64,000 nucleotides of DNA from Ectothiorhodospira marina. GTDB lineage: Bacteria; Pseudomonadota; Gammaproteobacteria; Ectothiorhodospirales; Ectothiorhodospiraceae. A program made the position numbers and the translations under genes. The stretch is taken from assembly GCF_900109495.1 (NCBI RefSeq), contig NZ_FOAA01000019.1, positions 1 through 64,000 of the forward strand, written 5' to 3'. This document shows, piece after piece, positions 55,602 through 64,000 of this stretch. Under the pieces are notes generated by a model. It was not told the DNA's origin and did no database searches. It saw only the letters and a list, made by a program, of their open reading frames with translations. The first letter of the stretch is position 1, and every line of letters begins with the position of its first letter.

Positions 55602-55910
55602 GTCGTTCGCGAACGACCGTACAGGGTCGGAGATGTAGGAGTTTACCGTGCCTCGCTGGGGTCGTTCGCGAACGACCCGTACGGGTTGGGGGTGTAGGGG
55701 TTTGCCGGGCCTTGCTGGGGTCGTTCGCGAACGACCCGTACGGGTTGGGGTGTAGGGGTTTGCCGGGCCTTGCTGGGGGCGTTCTCGAACGACCCGTACG
55801 GGTTGGGGTGTAGGGGTTTGCCGGGCCTTGCTGGGGTCGTTCGCGAACGACCCGTACGGGTTGGGGGTGTAGGGGTTTACCGTGCCTTGTAGGGGTCGTT
55901 CGCGAACGAC
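55602..55910. repeat. six-copy 58-59-bp tandem repeat with 16-bp palindrome
   Basis: GTCGTTCGCGAACGAC recurs at 55602, 55661, 55720, 55836 and 55895, with a two-base variant at 55778, at 58-59-base steps. Between copies a second palindrome, ACCCGTACGGGT, and a conserved stretch ending GGGCCTTGCTGGG are also repeated, so the entire unit is duplicated rather than just the palindrome. The array fills most of the 467-bp gap between priA and argS. A reverse-strand ORF across it is a by-product of the repeat. Confidence 0.85.
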
Positions 55911-55951
55911 CCGGGCAGGGCTTGGCGAAGCCTGAGGGATCGGGGCTCCCG

Positions 55952-58162
55952 TCACGTGAGATCCGCCGGGTCCACGTCGATGGACCAGCGCACCTGCCGG
56001 GCGCCGGGCAACCGGGCCAGCTCCGTCAGCCAGGGCCCCAGGGCGCGCTGCAGGTCCTGGCGTCGGGGCGCATGCAGCAGTAGATGCGCTCGATAACGCC
56101 CGGCACGTCGTTCCATGGGGGCGGGCGCCGGGCCCCAGGGATGAATCCCTGGCAGCGACAGCGTCTGCAGATGATCCCGCGCCTGCTCCAGAAAGGCCAG
56201 GGGTGTTTGTGCGTCCACGGCCTCGGCCCGCAGCAGGGCCAGGGAGGCATAAGGGGGTAGGGTGGCCTCGCGTCTTTCCGCCAGAGCGGTGCGTGCAAAG
56301 GCCCTGTAGCCACCGCCCAGCAGGCTGGACAGCAGCGGGTGATCCGGTTGGTGGGTCTGGATCAGCACCTCGCCGGCCCGCAGGGCCCGCCCCGACCTCC
56401 CCGCCACCTGGATGATCGTCTGCGCCAGACGCTCCACCGCCCGAAAATCCACGCTGAACAATCCCTGATCCGCATCCAGGATGGCCGCCAGGGTCACATT
56501 GGGGAAATCATGCCCCTTGGCCAGCATCTGCGTGCCCACCAGAATGCGATAACGCCCCTCGCGCACCCCCGCCAGGGCGGATTCCAGCGATCCCTTGCGG
56601 CGGGTGCTGTCCCTGTCGATGCGAATGGCCGGATATTGGGGGAAATGCTTGTGCAGGGCCTGTTCGATGCGCTCCGTGCCCTGGCCCCGGGGCGCCAGCG
56701 GGCTGCCGCAGGAGGGGCAGCGGGCCGGCAGTCCGGTTTCGTGGCCACAATGGTGACAGCGCAGCAGTCGGGCGCAGGCATGCCAGGTCATGCGGGCGTC
56801 ACAGCGGTGACAGTCAGCCACCCAGCCGCAATCATGGCAGATCAGGGCTGGGGAAAAGCCGCGCCGGTTGAGGAACAGCAGCACCTGACCATCCGCATCC
56901 AGATGGCGTTGCATGGCATCCAGCAGTGCTGTGGACAGCCCCTCGTCCATGAACTGTTGCCGCACGTCCAGCACCTTGAGACGGGGCGCCACCGCCCCAC
57001 CGGCCCGGGCGGGAAGTTCGATCCTGCGGTACTGACCACGCTCCACGTTGCCCAGGCTCTCCAGCGAAGGGGTGGCCGAGCCCAGCACCACCGGCACGGC
57101 TTCCCTGTGCCCGCGCATCACGGCCAGATCCCGAGCGTGATAGCGAAAGCCCTCTTGCTGCTTGAGGGATGCGTCATGTTCCTCGTCCACGATGATCAGT
57201 CCCGGGCGGGCCCAGGGTGCGAAGACCGCCGAGCGGGTGCCAATGATCACCCCGGCCTCGCCGGACCGGGCAGAGAGCCAGGCACAGTGACGTTCACCGT
57301 CACTGAGGCTGGAATGCAGCACGGCGATGGGGGTGGCCAGGCGTTGGCGAAAGCGTTCCAGCAACTGAGGGGTGAGGGCGATCTCGGGCACCAGGACCAG
57401 GCTCTGCAGGCCGCGTTCCAGCACTTGTTCAATGGCGTGCAGATACACCTCGGTCTTGCCGCTGCCGGTCACGCCTTCCAGCAGATGACACGTAAAGCCC
57501 CCAAGGCTTTCCGTGATACTCGAGATAGCGGCCTGCTGGGCCGCATTGAGTGCCGGTGCGTCCGGGCGTTCATCCCGGGGCGGTTCCAGACAGGGCCGGT
57601 GATGTCGCTCCACCAGTCCCTTGTCGATCAGGGCCCTGAGGGCCGCGCGCGGATCGGTGTCCTGACCTTCGCGCAATTGCTCCAGGGTGATTCCTTCAGG
57701 GTTTGCCTGAAGGCGACGCAGCACCGATGCCTGGCGGGGGGCGCGGGTGAGGCCGTCGGGGGCGATGGTCCGGCCGGACTCAGTGACATGGTAGCGTTCG
57801 ATGCCTCGGGCGATGGCCAGCTTGCCCTGGCGCAGGGTCTGGGGCAGGGCGGCACTGATCACTTCGCCGAGGGGGTGGTGATAATAGTCGGCGGCCCAGC
57901 GCAGCAGGTTCAGCAGCGGGGCGTCCAGCAGCGGTGTCTCGTCGAGCACGGCCTCGATGCGTTTGAGCCGGGCATTCGGCAGTGCCGAGCCCTGCCCATG
58001 CCCTACCACCAACCCCACGATCCGGCGACGTCCGAAGGGCACCCGCACCCGCGCGCCCACCGGGGGGAGCGGGCCCTGGGCAGGGGGCAGGTAGTCGAAA
58101 TGACCGTGCAGCGGCGTGGGCACGGCAACCTGAACGATGGTGGGGGGGGATGAACTCGGCAT
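55952..58162 (-). CDS. priA: primosomal replication restart helicase PriA
   Basis: The 736-residue helicase loads the replisome at repaired forks. N-terminal 3'-DNA-binding domain (VAVPTPLHGHFDYLPP), Walker A GVTGSGKTEVY near 230, DEEH box (IIVDEEHDASLKQQEG), GSATPS, and the zinc-binding block of eight Cys (CHDCGWVADCHRCDARMTW to CPSCGS) are all present, as is QVAGRSGRA. Length is normal. It reads toward the repeat array and argS. Confidence 0.96.
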   Translation of the reverse strand: MPSSSPPTIVQVAVPTPLHGHFDYLPPAQGPLPPVGARVRVPFGRRRIVGLVVGHGQGSALPNARLKRIEAVLDETPLLDAPLLNLLRWAADYYHHPLGEVISAALPQTLRQGKLAIARGIERYHVTESGRTIAPDGLTRAPRQASVLRRLQANPEGITLEQLREGQDTDPRAALRALIDKGLVERHHRPCLEPPRDERPDAPALNAAQQAAISSITESLGGFTCHLLEGVTGSGKTEVYLHAIEQVLERGLQSLVLVPEIALTPQLLERFRQRLATPIAVLHSSLSDGERHCAWLSARSGEAGVIIGTRSAVFAPWARPGLIIVDEEHDASLKQQEGFRYHARDLAVMRGHREAVPVVLGSATPSLESLGNVERGQYRRIELPARAGGAVAPRLKVLDVRQQFMDEGLSTALLDAMQRHLDADGQVLLFLNRRGFSPALICHDCGWVADCHRCDARMTWHACARLLRCHHCGHETGLPARCPSCGSPLAPRGQGTERIEQALHKHFPQYPAIRIDRDSTRRKGSLESALAGVREGRYRILVGTQMLAKGHDFPNVTLAAILDADQGLFSVDFRAVERLAQTIIQVAGRSGRALRAGEVLIQTHQPDHPLLSSLLGGGYRAFARTALAERREATLPPYASLALLRAEAVDAQTPLAFLEQARDHLQTLSLPGIHPWGPAPAPMERRAGRYRAHLLLHAPRRQDLQRALGPWLTELARLPGARQVRWSIDVDPADLT

Positions 58163-58255
58163 GCACCTGATGACTCAAGGCCGGGGACTGGCACCCTGAA
58201 TCTCATGCATCACGGTAGTGAGGCATTTCGACGATGAAAGAGGGTGACTTACCAA

Positions 58256-58355
58256 GCCCCTCTACCCTGCGGGGAAGGGGGTTGGGGTGAAGGGCCGGCA
58301 CCGTGCCTGCCTTGCCCCCTCATCCCGGCCCTTCTCCCCCTCGGGGGAGAAGGGA
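58256..58355. repeat. two halves of the composite hairpin repeat, permuted
   Basis: 58256-58297 is an inverted, diverged copy of the first hairpin of the 47811 unit (GTTGGGGTGAAGGGC end), and 58315-58355 of the second (CATCCCGGCCCTTCTCCCCC). They occur in the order expected from the junction of two tandem units. They lie between priA and the pnt operon terminator. Confidence 0.6.
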
Positions 58356-58404
58356 GTGTTTGTGGCTGAACCTTGCCTCGTTCACGTTAACTCTCCTTGC
58401 GCCC

Positions 58405-58434
58405 AAAAAAAAGCCCGGGCACAAGGCCCGGGCT
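58405..58434 (-). terminator. rho-independent terminator of the pnt operon
   Basis: On the minus strand AGCCCGGGC(CTTGT)GCCCGGGCT forms a 9-bp GC-rich stem followed by eight T residues. It lies 26 bases past the pntB stop, exactly where the operon should end. Confidence 0.85.
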
Positions 58435-58460
58435 CTTCAAGCTGGCAACCCTCGAGAGGG

Positions 58461-59843
58461 TTAGCCCATTTCCTTGATGCTGGAGATGAGCTGACCGGCT
58501 ACCTTCTGGCCGTCGCCGTACAGCATGCGCGTGTTGTCGGCGTAGAACAGATGGTTCTCCACGCCGGAGAAACCCGCCCCCTTGCCGCGCTTGATGACGA
58601 TGACGTTCTTCGCTTCGTCGGCATTGAGGATGGGCATGCCGTAGATCGGGCTCTCCGGGTTGGAGCGGGCGACGGGGTTGACCACGTCGTTGGCACCGAT
58701 CACCACGGCCACATCGGCCGTCTTGAACTCGTTATTGATCTCATCCAGATCATAGATGACGTCGTAAGGCACGCCGGCCTCGGCCAGCAGCACGTTCATG
58801 TGACCGGGCATGCGACCCGCCACCGGGTGGATGGCGAACTTCACCTGCACGTCACGCTCCTGCAACAGCTGGGTGAGTTCCCAGATCTTGTGTTGTGCCT
58901 GGGCCACGGCCATGCCGTAACCGGGAACGATGATCACCTTATTGGCAAAAGCCATCATCACGCCAGCGTCGGAGGCCTCGATCTCCTTCATGCTGCCGCT
59001 GACCTCTTCCTGGTCGCCGCTGGGGGTCTCGCCAAAGGAGGAGAACAGCACGTTGGTCAAAGGCCGGTTCATGGCCTTGGCCATCAGCTGGGTGAGCAGC
59101 GTGCCGGCGGCACCCACCACGATACCGGCGATCATCAGTGCGGCATTGTCCAGCACCAGGCCCTTGAGGCCTACCGCCAGGCCGGTGAGGGCGTTGTACA
59201 GGGAGATGACCACCGGCATGTCGGCGCCGCCGATGGGGATGGTCATCAGCACACCGAAGGCCAGGGCCAGCAGCACGAACAGGAACAGCAGAGTGCCGTT
59301 CACTTCGGCCCCACTGAAGGCGATGATGATGCCCAGCAGCACGGTGGCACCCAGTACGCCCAGGTTGATCTTCTGCTGCATGTCAAAGCGCAGCGACTTC
59401 TTGATCAGGCCTTGCAGCTTGCCGAAGGCGATCAGAGAGCCGGAGAAGGCCACGGAGCCGATGATCACACCGGCCACGGCAATGAACTGGATCGTCCAGC
59501 TCATGCTGTAAGAGCCCATCAGGGCCACGATGCCGATACCGGCCGCGGCCCCGCCGCCCATGCCGTTATACAGGGCGATCATCTGCGGCATGTCGGTCAT
59601 GGGCACGCGCTTGCCCGTGTACCAGGCCAGGCCGCCGCCGATGCCGATACCGGCGATGATCAGCAGATAGTTGACGAAGCCGATCACCTGAGGGTGCAGG
59701 AAGGTCACGACGGTGGCGATGACCATGCCCCAGCCGGCCCAGATGATGCCGCGTCGGGCGGTCACCGGCGAAGCCATCTGCTTCAGGCCGATGATGAACA
59801 GGATGGCCGCCGCAAAGTAGGCGAGATTGACGATGAAGCTCAT
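58461..59843 (-). CDS. pntB: proton-translocating NAD(P) transhydrogenase, beta subunit
   Basis: The 460-residue protein has eight or nine membrane helices (from VNLAYFAAAILFIIGLKQMA) and a C-terminal NADP(H)-binding domain III with VIIVPGYGMAVAQAQHK, GRMPGHMNVLLAEAGVPYD and GANDVVNP. The complex uses the proton gradient to reduce NADP+ with NADH. It starts directly next to the pntAB stop. Confidence 0.95.
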   Translation of the reverse strand: MSFIVNLAYFAAAILFIIGLKQMASPVTARRGIIWAGWGMVIATVVTFLHPQVIGFVNYLLIIAGIGIGGGLAWYTGKRVPMTDMPQMIALYNGMGGGAAAGIGIVALMGSYSMSWTIQFIAVAGVIIGSVAFSGSLIAFGKLQGLIKKSLRFDMQQKINLGVLGATVLLGIIIAFSGAEVNGTLLFLFVLLALAFGVLMTIPIGGADMPVVISLYNALTGLAVGLKGLVLDNAALMIAGIVVGAAGTLLTQLMAKAMNRPLTNVLFSSFGETPSGDQEEVSGSMKEIEASDAGVMMAFANKVIIVPGYGMAVAQAQHKIWELTQLLQERDVQVKFAIHPVAGRMPGHMNVLLAEAGVPYDVIYDLDEINNEFKTADVAVVIGANDVVNPVARSNPESPIYGMPILNADEAKNVIVIKRGKGAGFSGVENHLFYADNTRMLYGDGQKVAGQLISSIKEMG

Positions 59844-60134
59844 TTACTTGGCCCCCTTGCTGGACTTGAACATCTCAAGCATGCGCTCGGTCACCACGTA
59901 CCCGCCCACGGCGTTGCCAGCGGCCAGGATCACGGCCACGAAGCCCACCAGTTGCTGCAGGCCGGTCTCTGACTGGCCCAGGGCCACCATGGTGCCCACG
60001 AGCACGATGCCGTGGATGAAGTTGGAGCCGGACATCAATGGTGTGTGCAGGATCACCGGCACCTTGGAAATGACCTCGTAGCCGGTGAAGGCGGCGAGCA
60101 TGAAGATATAGAGTGCGACGAAACCCTCGATCAT
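59844..60134 (-). CDS. pntAB: NAD(P) transhydrogenase, membrane part of alpha subunit
   Basis: The 96-residue protein supplies the three or four alpha-subunit helices (FVALYIFMLAAFTGYEVISK and ALGQSETGLQQLVGFVAVIL). Having it as a separate gene is the three-gene arrangement known from Rhodospirillum rubrum, unlike the fused alpha subunit of E. coli. It overlaps pntAA by four bases. Confidence 0.92.
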   Translation of the reverse strand: MIEGFVALYIFMLAAFTGYEVISKVPVILHTPLMSGSNFIHGIVLVGTMVALGQSETGLQQLVGFVAVILAAGNAVGGYVVTERMLEMFKSSKGAK

Positions 60135-61264
60135 GATTGACCTCCTTCTACAAGGCTGCGGGTCGCTTCGTGCTTGATCTCACCCTCGTGGGTGAGACAG
60201 CTCTTGGCAATGATCTCATCTTCCCAGTCCAGCTCCAGCTTGCCCTCGGGCAGCATGGGGGTGAGGAAGTTGAGCAGGTTCTTGGCATACATCTCGCTGG
60301 CGTGCAGCGGCACCTGGCTGGCCACATTGAGCGGCCCATGGATGGTGACACCGCCCTTGGTGATGGTCTTGCCGGGCTTGGTGAGTTCGCAGTTGCCACC
60401 GCCCTCGGCGGCCAGGTCGATGATCACCGCGCCGGACTTCATGCCGTTCACCATCTTCTGCGGGATGAGCATGGGGGAGGGCTTGCCGGGGATGGCGGCA
60501 GTGGTGATCAGCACGTCGGCCTGACCGATGAACTTGGCCAGGGCCTCCTGCTGCTGCTCCTTTTCCTCATCGGTGAGTTCGCGGGCATAGCCGCCTTCAC
60601 CTTCGGCCTTCACGCCCAGGTCCAGGAACTTGGCGCCCAGGGATTCCACCTGCTCCTTGGTGGCCGAGCGCACATCATAGGCCTCCACCATGGCGCCCAG
60701 ACGGCGTGCGGTGGCGATGGCCTGCAGGCCGGCCACGCCGGCGCCGATGACCACGACCTTGGCCGGGCGGATGGTGCCGGCTGCCGTGGTCAGCATGGGG
60801 AAAAAGCGGCAGGACAGATCCGCCCCCATGATCGCGGCCTTGTAGCCGCCCACGGCGGCCTGGGAAGACAGTGCGTCCATGCTCTGGGCACGCGAGATAC
60901 GCGGAATCAGTTCCATGGCAAAGCTGGAGATCTTCTTCTCCTGCATGGCTTTGACCACTTCCGGGTTCTTGTGGGCATGGAAGAAGCCGGCGATCATGGC
61001 GCCGTCCTTCATCATTTCCACTTCTTCCTTACTGGGTGGTGCCACTTTCACGACGATATCCGCTTCGCCCAGCAGGGCCTTGGCATCGTTCACCACGCGG
61101 GCATCCGCGTAGGCCTCGTCGGGGAACTGAGCCTCGGCACCCGCCCCCTTCTGAATCATGACCTCGAGACCCATCTTGGCGAATCGGGCGGCCACCGAGG
61201 GGTCCAGGGCAACTCGCCGCTCACCGCGGTCGGTCTCTTTGGGTATTGCAAGTTTGATCGGCAT
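60131..61264 (-). CDS. pntAA: NAD(P) transhydrogenase, soluble NAD(H)-binding alpha subunit
   Basis: The 377-residue domain I protein shares its fold with alanine dehydrogenase. It starts MPIKLAIPKETDRGERRVAL. KVVVIGAGVAGLQAIATAR binds NAD(H), and RSATKEQVESLGAKF and VIIDLAAEGGGNCELTKPG are family signatures. First gene of pntAA-pntAB-pntB; the promoter must lie in the 300-bp gap upstream. Confidence 0.95.
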   Translation of the reverse strand: MPIKLAIPKETDRGERRVALDPSVAARFAKMGLEVMIQKGAGAEAQFPDEAYADARVVNDAKALLGEADIVVKVAPPSKEEVEMMKDGAMIAGFFHAHKNPEVVKAMQEKKISSFAMELIPRISRAQSMDALSSQAAVGGYKAAIMGADLSCRFFPMLTTAAGTIRPAKVVVIGAGVAGLQAIATARRLGAMVEAYDVRSATKEQVESLGAKFLDLGVKAEGEGGYARELTDEEKEQQQEALAKFIGQADVLITTAAIPGKPSPMLIPQKMVNGMKSGAVIIDLAAEGGGNCELTKPGKTITKGGVTIHGPLNVASQVPLHASEMYAKNLLNFLTPMLPEGKLELDWEDEIIAKSCLTHEGEIKHEATRSLVEGGQS

Positions 61265-61565
61265 GGCTTAACTCCGTCTGCCCGTGCAGGGATAATGGCC
61301 GGCGGTCGACCGATCCTGGCGTTATAGGACTGCAACGGTTCTGGGGTGAATATTGACCATTCGGGGGGCCGTCAGGCCCAGCTTTACTGAATTTTTCCGG
61401 GATGTGCCCAAAAACAGGGCATGGTAGCGGAATTTTGCCGACCTTTGAACATCAAAGCTCTGTCCGGGGCGCGTTTCGAGGCGGTGTAGCGGCTTGATAA
61501 TTGCTTTCTGGGCGGGATTGGGGCAGAGTCATGACGTGCCGGTATAACCTCCGGGGGGCGCAGGG
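61265..61565. other. intergenic region between pntAA and the HNH gene
   Basis: This 301-bp stretch separates divergent genes and should hold both promoters. I see a short palindrome, GCCC(AAAAACA)GGGC at about 61405-61419, and a TTGATA box near 61494, but no convincing promoter pair, repeat or small gene. Confidence 0.4.
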
Positions 61566-62150
61566 GTGTACGAGTTCACTCAGCAGGTGCTTCGCACTGA
61601 TGCTTCAGGCATGCCGATGGAGTGGGTCGACTATCAGCAGGCCGTGCGGCTTTATCACGCTCAACAGGTGGCGTTTACCTGCGGCGCGGTGCTTTACCGT
61701 ATTCACGGGGGTGTCAATGCACGCTCCGGGCGCCGCAGCGTGGTGGAGGTGAACTCCATCATCGCCACCTACGGCACCAACAGGGCAGTACGTGAGCGCT
61801 ACGTGCCACCGCTCAACAACTCGGCCCTGTTCAAGCGCGACGCTCACCTGTGCCTGTACTGCGGCCATCCCTTCCCGTACCGGGATCTGTCGCGGGATCA
61901 CGTCACCCCCATCAGTCAGGGGGGGCAGGATCACTGGAGTAACGTGGTGACGGCCTGCAAGCGTTGCAACAATCACAAGGCGGGTCGCACACCGGAACAG
62001 GCCGTCATGCAGTTGCTGGCCGTGCCCTTCGTGCCCACCCATGCCGAATACATCTACCTGCAGGGACGGCGGGTGCTGGCGGATCAGATGGAATTCCTGC
62101 AGGCGCATTTTCCGCGGACCAGTCCGCTACGCCTCAGGGCCTTACAGTAG
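61566..62150 (+). CDS. HNH endonuclease domain protein
   Basis: The 194-residue protein (GTG start; no strong ribosome site) has a classical HNH fold at about 94-140: CLYCGHPF, then SRDHVTPISQGGQDHWSNVV and CKRCNNHK, giving two zinc-binding CxxC pairs and the catalytic His. Stand-alone proteins of this kind are widespread in gammaproteobacteria next to housekeeping genes, with unknown targets. The N-terminal WVDYQQAVRLYHAQQVAF region is typical of that group. Not obviously part of a defence system. Confidence 0.82.
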   Translation: MYEFTQQVLRTDASGMPMEWVDYQQAVRLYHAQQVAFTCGAVLYRIHGGVNARSGRRSVVEVNSIIATYGTNRAVRERYVPPLNNSALFKRDAHLCLYCGHPFPYRDLSRDHVTPISQGGQDHWSNVVTACKRCNNHKAGRTPEQAVMQLLAVPFVPTHAEYIYLQGRRVLADQMEFLQAHFPRTSPLRLRALQ

Positions 62151-62417
62151 TGCAGTCACGCCGGGTCGCTTCCCGGGGCGGAATGCGACAAAACCGAAAC
62201 CAAGTCAAAGCATGGCGCCTGAACTCTGGTGAATCGACGCGTGTCGGTTTACAGTCTCGCCTTGTGTTCTGGGGGATGAGTCCATATGGCTCTTGAGTTG
62301 TACAGAGAAGCGGTCGATCTTGATGCCCCGGTAACGCGTCGCAAGGACGAGTCGGCGGAAACCTCAGCGGATCGTTCGCCCTCGGGGCTGTCTTCAAACC
62401 AAAAAGCAGAACGTACC

Positions 62418-63527
62418 ATGACCTATATTGGCGAGCCGGACTATCGTCATGGGAGCCCCCAGAGTCTGGGAATCCTGATCACCAACCTGGGGACTCCGGA
62501 TGCCCCCACGCCGGCGGCACTCAAGCGCTATCTCAAGGAGTTCCTCTGGGATCCGCGGGTGGTGGAGGCGCCGCGCCCCCTGTGGTGGTTGCTGCTCAAT
62601 GGCCTCATCCTCAACACGCGCCCTCGCAAGAGCGCCGCGAAATATGCCCAGATCTGGGGCGAAGACGGCTCGCCGCTGCTGACTACCACGCGTGCGCAGG
62701 GCGCCGCCGTGGCAGAACGCATGGCGGAGCGCCTTCCCGGTCCGGTGAAGGTGGCTGTGGCCATGCGCTACGGCAATCCCTCCATCCGCGCCGGTCTGGA
62801 AGAATTGCGCCGCGCCGGTGCCCGGCGCATCCTCGTGTTGCCGCTTTACCCGCAATATGCCGCATCCACCACCGGTTCCACCTTCGATGCGGTCACCCAC
62901 GAGGTGAGTCGCTGGCGCTGGGTGCCCGAACTCCGTTTCATCATGGGGTATCACAGTGATCCCGCTTATGTTCAGGCGGTCGCGGACAGTATCCGCGAGC
63001 ACTGGCAGGCCAACGGCCAGGGCGAGCGCCTGTTGTTCTCCTTCCACGGCATTCCCCGGGACTACCTGGACCAGGGAGACCCCTATCACTGCTACTGTCA
63101 GACCACGGCACGCCTGGTGGCAGAAAATCTGGGGCTGCCCGAGCACCAGTGGCAGGTGGCCTTCCAGTCTCGCTTTGGCCGCCAGCAGTGGCTGACGCCC
63201 TACACCTCGGAGACCATCACCGGTCTGCCGGAGCAGGGCGTGAAATCCCTGGATGTGGTCTGTCCCGGGTTCTCGGCCGACTGCCTGGAAACCCTGGAGG
63301 AGATCGCCGATGAAAGCCGCGAGGCCTTCCTGGAAGCTGGCGGCGAACGCTTCAGCTACATTCCCTCCCTGAATACACGGCGCGACCATACCGACGCACT
63401 GGCCGACCTGATCCTGCGTCATATTCAAGGCTGGCCGGAGGCGGATACAGGTTATGACTACGAAGCCAGGCGGGAACTTGGGGAACAGGCACGGGAGCGG
63501 GCCCTGGCCATGGGCGCGAAGAACTGA
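62418..63527 (+). CDS. hemH: ferrochelatase
   Basis: The enzyme inserts ferrous iron into protoporphyrin IX, the last step of haem synthesis. From ATG 62418 (MTYIGEPDYRHGSPQSLGIL) it has 369 residues. Visible: NLGTPDAPTPAALKRYLKEF, GSPLLTTT, the active-site His in LLFSFHGIPRDYL, QSRFGRQQWL and the Glu-rich SADCLETLEEI. The frame is open upstream to an ATG at 62286 that would add 44 polar residues with no counterpart in the family; that start has a GGGGGATGAG stretch ahead of it, so the longer form cannot be excluded. Confidence 0.93.
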   Translation: MTYIGEPDYRHGSPQSLGILITNLGTPDAPTPAALKRYLKEFLWDPRVVEAPRPLWWLLLNGLILNTRPRKSAAKYAQIWGEDGSPLLTTTRAQGAAVAERMAERLPGPVKVAVAMRYGNPSIRAGLEELRRAGARRILVLPLYPQYAASTTGSTFDAVTHEVSRWRWVPELRFIMGYHSDPAYVQAVADSIREHWQANGQGERLLFSFHGIPRDYLDQGDPYHCYCQTTARLVAENLGLPEHQWQVAFQSRFGRQQWLTPYTSETITGLPEQGVKSLDVVCPGFSADCLETLEEIADESREAFLEAGGERFSYIPSLNTRRDHTDALADLILRHIQGWPEADTGYDYEARRELGEQARERALAMGAKN

Positions 63528-63540
63528 AGTGGGGGATGGC

Positions 63541-64000
63541 GTGCATATCACCGCCCTGATCATCGGTGACGAGTTGCTGTCCGGTAAGCGTCGTGACAAG
63601 CACATGGAGTTCCTGATCCAGGCCTTGAGCCAGCGGGGCCTGGAGCTGTCCTCTGCGCGCTTTGTAGGTGATGATGCCGATTTGCTGACCGAGCATCTCC
63701 GCCAGACCCTGGCCAGCGGTGCCGTGGTCTTCAGTTTTGGTGGCATCGGGGCCACGCCTGACGACCGTACCCGGCAGTGCTTTGCGCGGGCCGCCAACGT
63801 GGATCTCACCCTGCATTCAGAGGCAGTGGCCATTCTGGAGGAGCGTTTCGGGGAGTCGGCCTATCCGCATCGCATCCGCATGGCGGAGCTGCCTGCGGGG
63901 GCCTCGTTGATTCCGAACCCGGTGAACCGCATTCCGGGTTTCAGCATGCAGCATCATCACTGTGTGCCGGGCTTTCCCAACATGGCCTGGCCCATGGTGG
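63541..64000 (+). CDS. CinA/MoaB-like molybdopterin-binding-domain protein, cut by window end
   Basis: A GTG at 63541, 13 bases after the hemH stop and preceded by GGGGGA, opens a frame that runs to the window end (153 codons). The sequence ALIIGDELLSGKRRDKHMEF and FSFGGIGATPDDRTRQCFAR are the two conserved motifs (GDE(L/I)L.G and GG.G.T.DD.T) of the MoaB/CinA-N domain. Such stand-alone CinA-N proteins are often annotated competence/damage-inducible, with pyridine-nucleotide recycling as a known role of full CinA; the substrate here is open. Confidence 0.8.
   Translation, partial: MHITALIIGDELLSGKRRDKHMEFLIQALSQRGLELSSARFVGDDADLLTEHLRQTLASGAVVFSFGGIGATPDDRTRQCFARAANVDLTLHSEAVAILEERFGESAYPHRIRMAELPAGASLIPNPVNRIPGFSMQHHHCVPGFPNMAWPMV

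Noticed and set aside
55602-55910. CRISPR-like array
   Set aside because: Spacing is regular, but the sequence between palindromes is also repeated, so there are no unique spacers, and no cas genes are present.
55536-55955. 139-codon reverse-strand ORF rich in VVRERP repeats
   Set aside because: It is created by the 58-59-bp DNA repeat being read in shifting frames; there is no ribosome site and no fold, and the DNA palindromes explain it fully.
56339-58153. Forward ORF of about 600 codons over priA
   Set aside because: Antisense shadow of priA, in which the zinc and helicase motifs are intact.

Overview
The window is about 64 kb of GC-rich, tightly packed proteobacterial DNA. Gene content points to a gammaproteobacterium: an Rnf complex, a three-gene proton-translocating transhydrogenase, HrpA, PriA, ArgS with a SPOR-domain neighbour, HemH, DUF1841 and REP-like intergenic palindromes. 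A sulfur-oxidising or phototrophic lineage such as Chromatiales/Ectothiorhodospiraceae fits best. That placement is inference from gene content; no rRNA or marker phylogeny is available here.

Layout. (1) 1-960 is a scar zone: the right end of an IS200/IS605-type element with its tnpB tail and hairpin, a mipA fragment behind it, then abutting remnants of a HigA-type antitoxin and a GNAT acetyltransferase. (2) 960-10796 is a type I restriction-modification locus (hsdM-hsdS ... hsdR-ygjP-like metallopeptidase). It is split by cargo: a 31-codon DUF262 stub, a DUF6932-like nucleotidyltransferase-fold gene coupled to an unrecognised coiled-coil gene, and a small reverse-strand gene. (3) 10847-13345 holds a ribbon-helix-helix protein, a SulP anion transporter and a decayed OmpA/MotB fragment. 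(4) 13363-19770 is a four-gene, ATGA-coupled Wadjet/MksBEFG-like anti-plasmid operon, with the SMC gene first and a short Toprim subunit last. (5) 19767-30924 is mixed: SDR, MscS channel, a decayed GGDEF-EAL fragment beside an intact PAS-GGDEF-EAL protein, aldo/keto reductase, TerB-like protein, an orphan tandem-BMC protein, Nudix hydrolase and deaminase. (6) 31032-35870 is a type VI effector-like gene with a PAAR-like DUF4150 domain and an AT-rich membrane-spanning tail, followed by an AT-rich membrane-protein gene that may be its partner. (7) 37393-48323 is an energy operon: rnfB, a very large pyruvate:ferredoxin oxidoreductase, rnfCDGEA and a small Cys-rich membrane protein. (8) 48433-64000 is mostly housekeeping: glutamine amidotransferase, hrpA, SPOR protein, argS, priA, pntB/AB/AA, HNH protein, hemH and a CinA-like gene cut by the window end. 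Several palindromic repeat families sit between these genes.

How the genes fit together. The first 20 kb reads as a defence island with turnover scars. The second half couples carbon metabolism to membrane energetics: the oxidoreductase would make or use reduced ferredoxin, Rnf would link ferredoxin to NAD(H) and an ion gradient, and the transhydrogenase would link NAD(H) to NADP(H). The strongest leads for something undescribed are the RM-embedded DUF6932/coiled-coil pair, the inverted-order Wadjet-like operon with its compact nuclease subunit, the oxidoreductase embedded in the rnf operon, and the PAAR-like effector with an exchanged tail.
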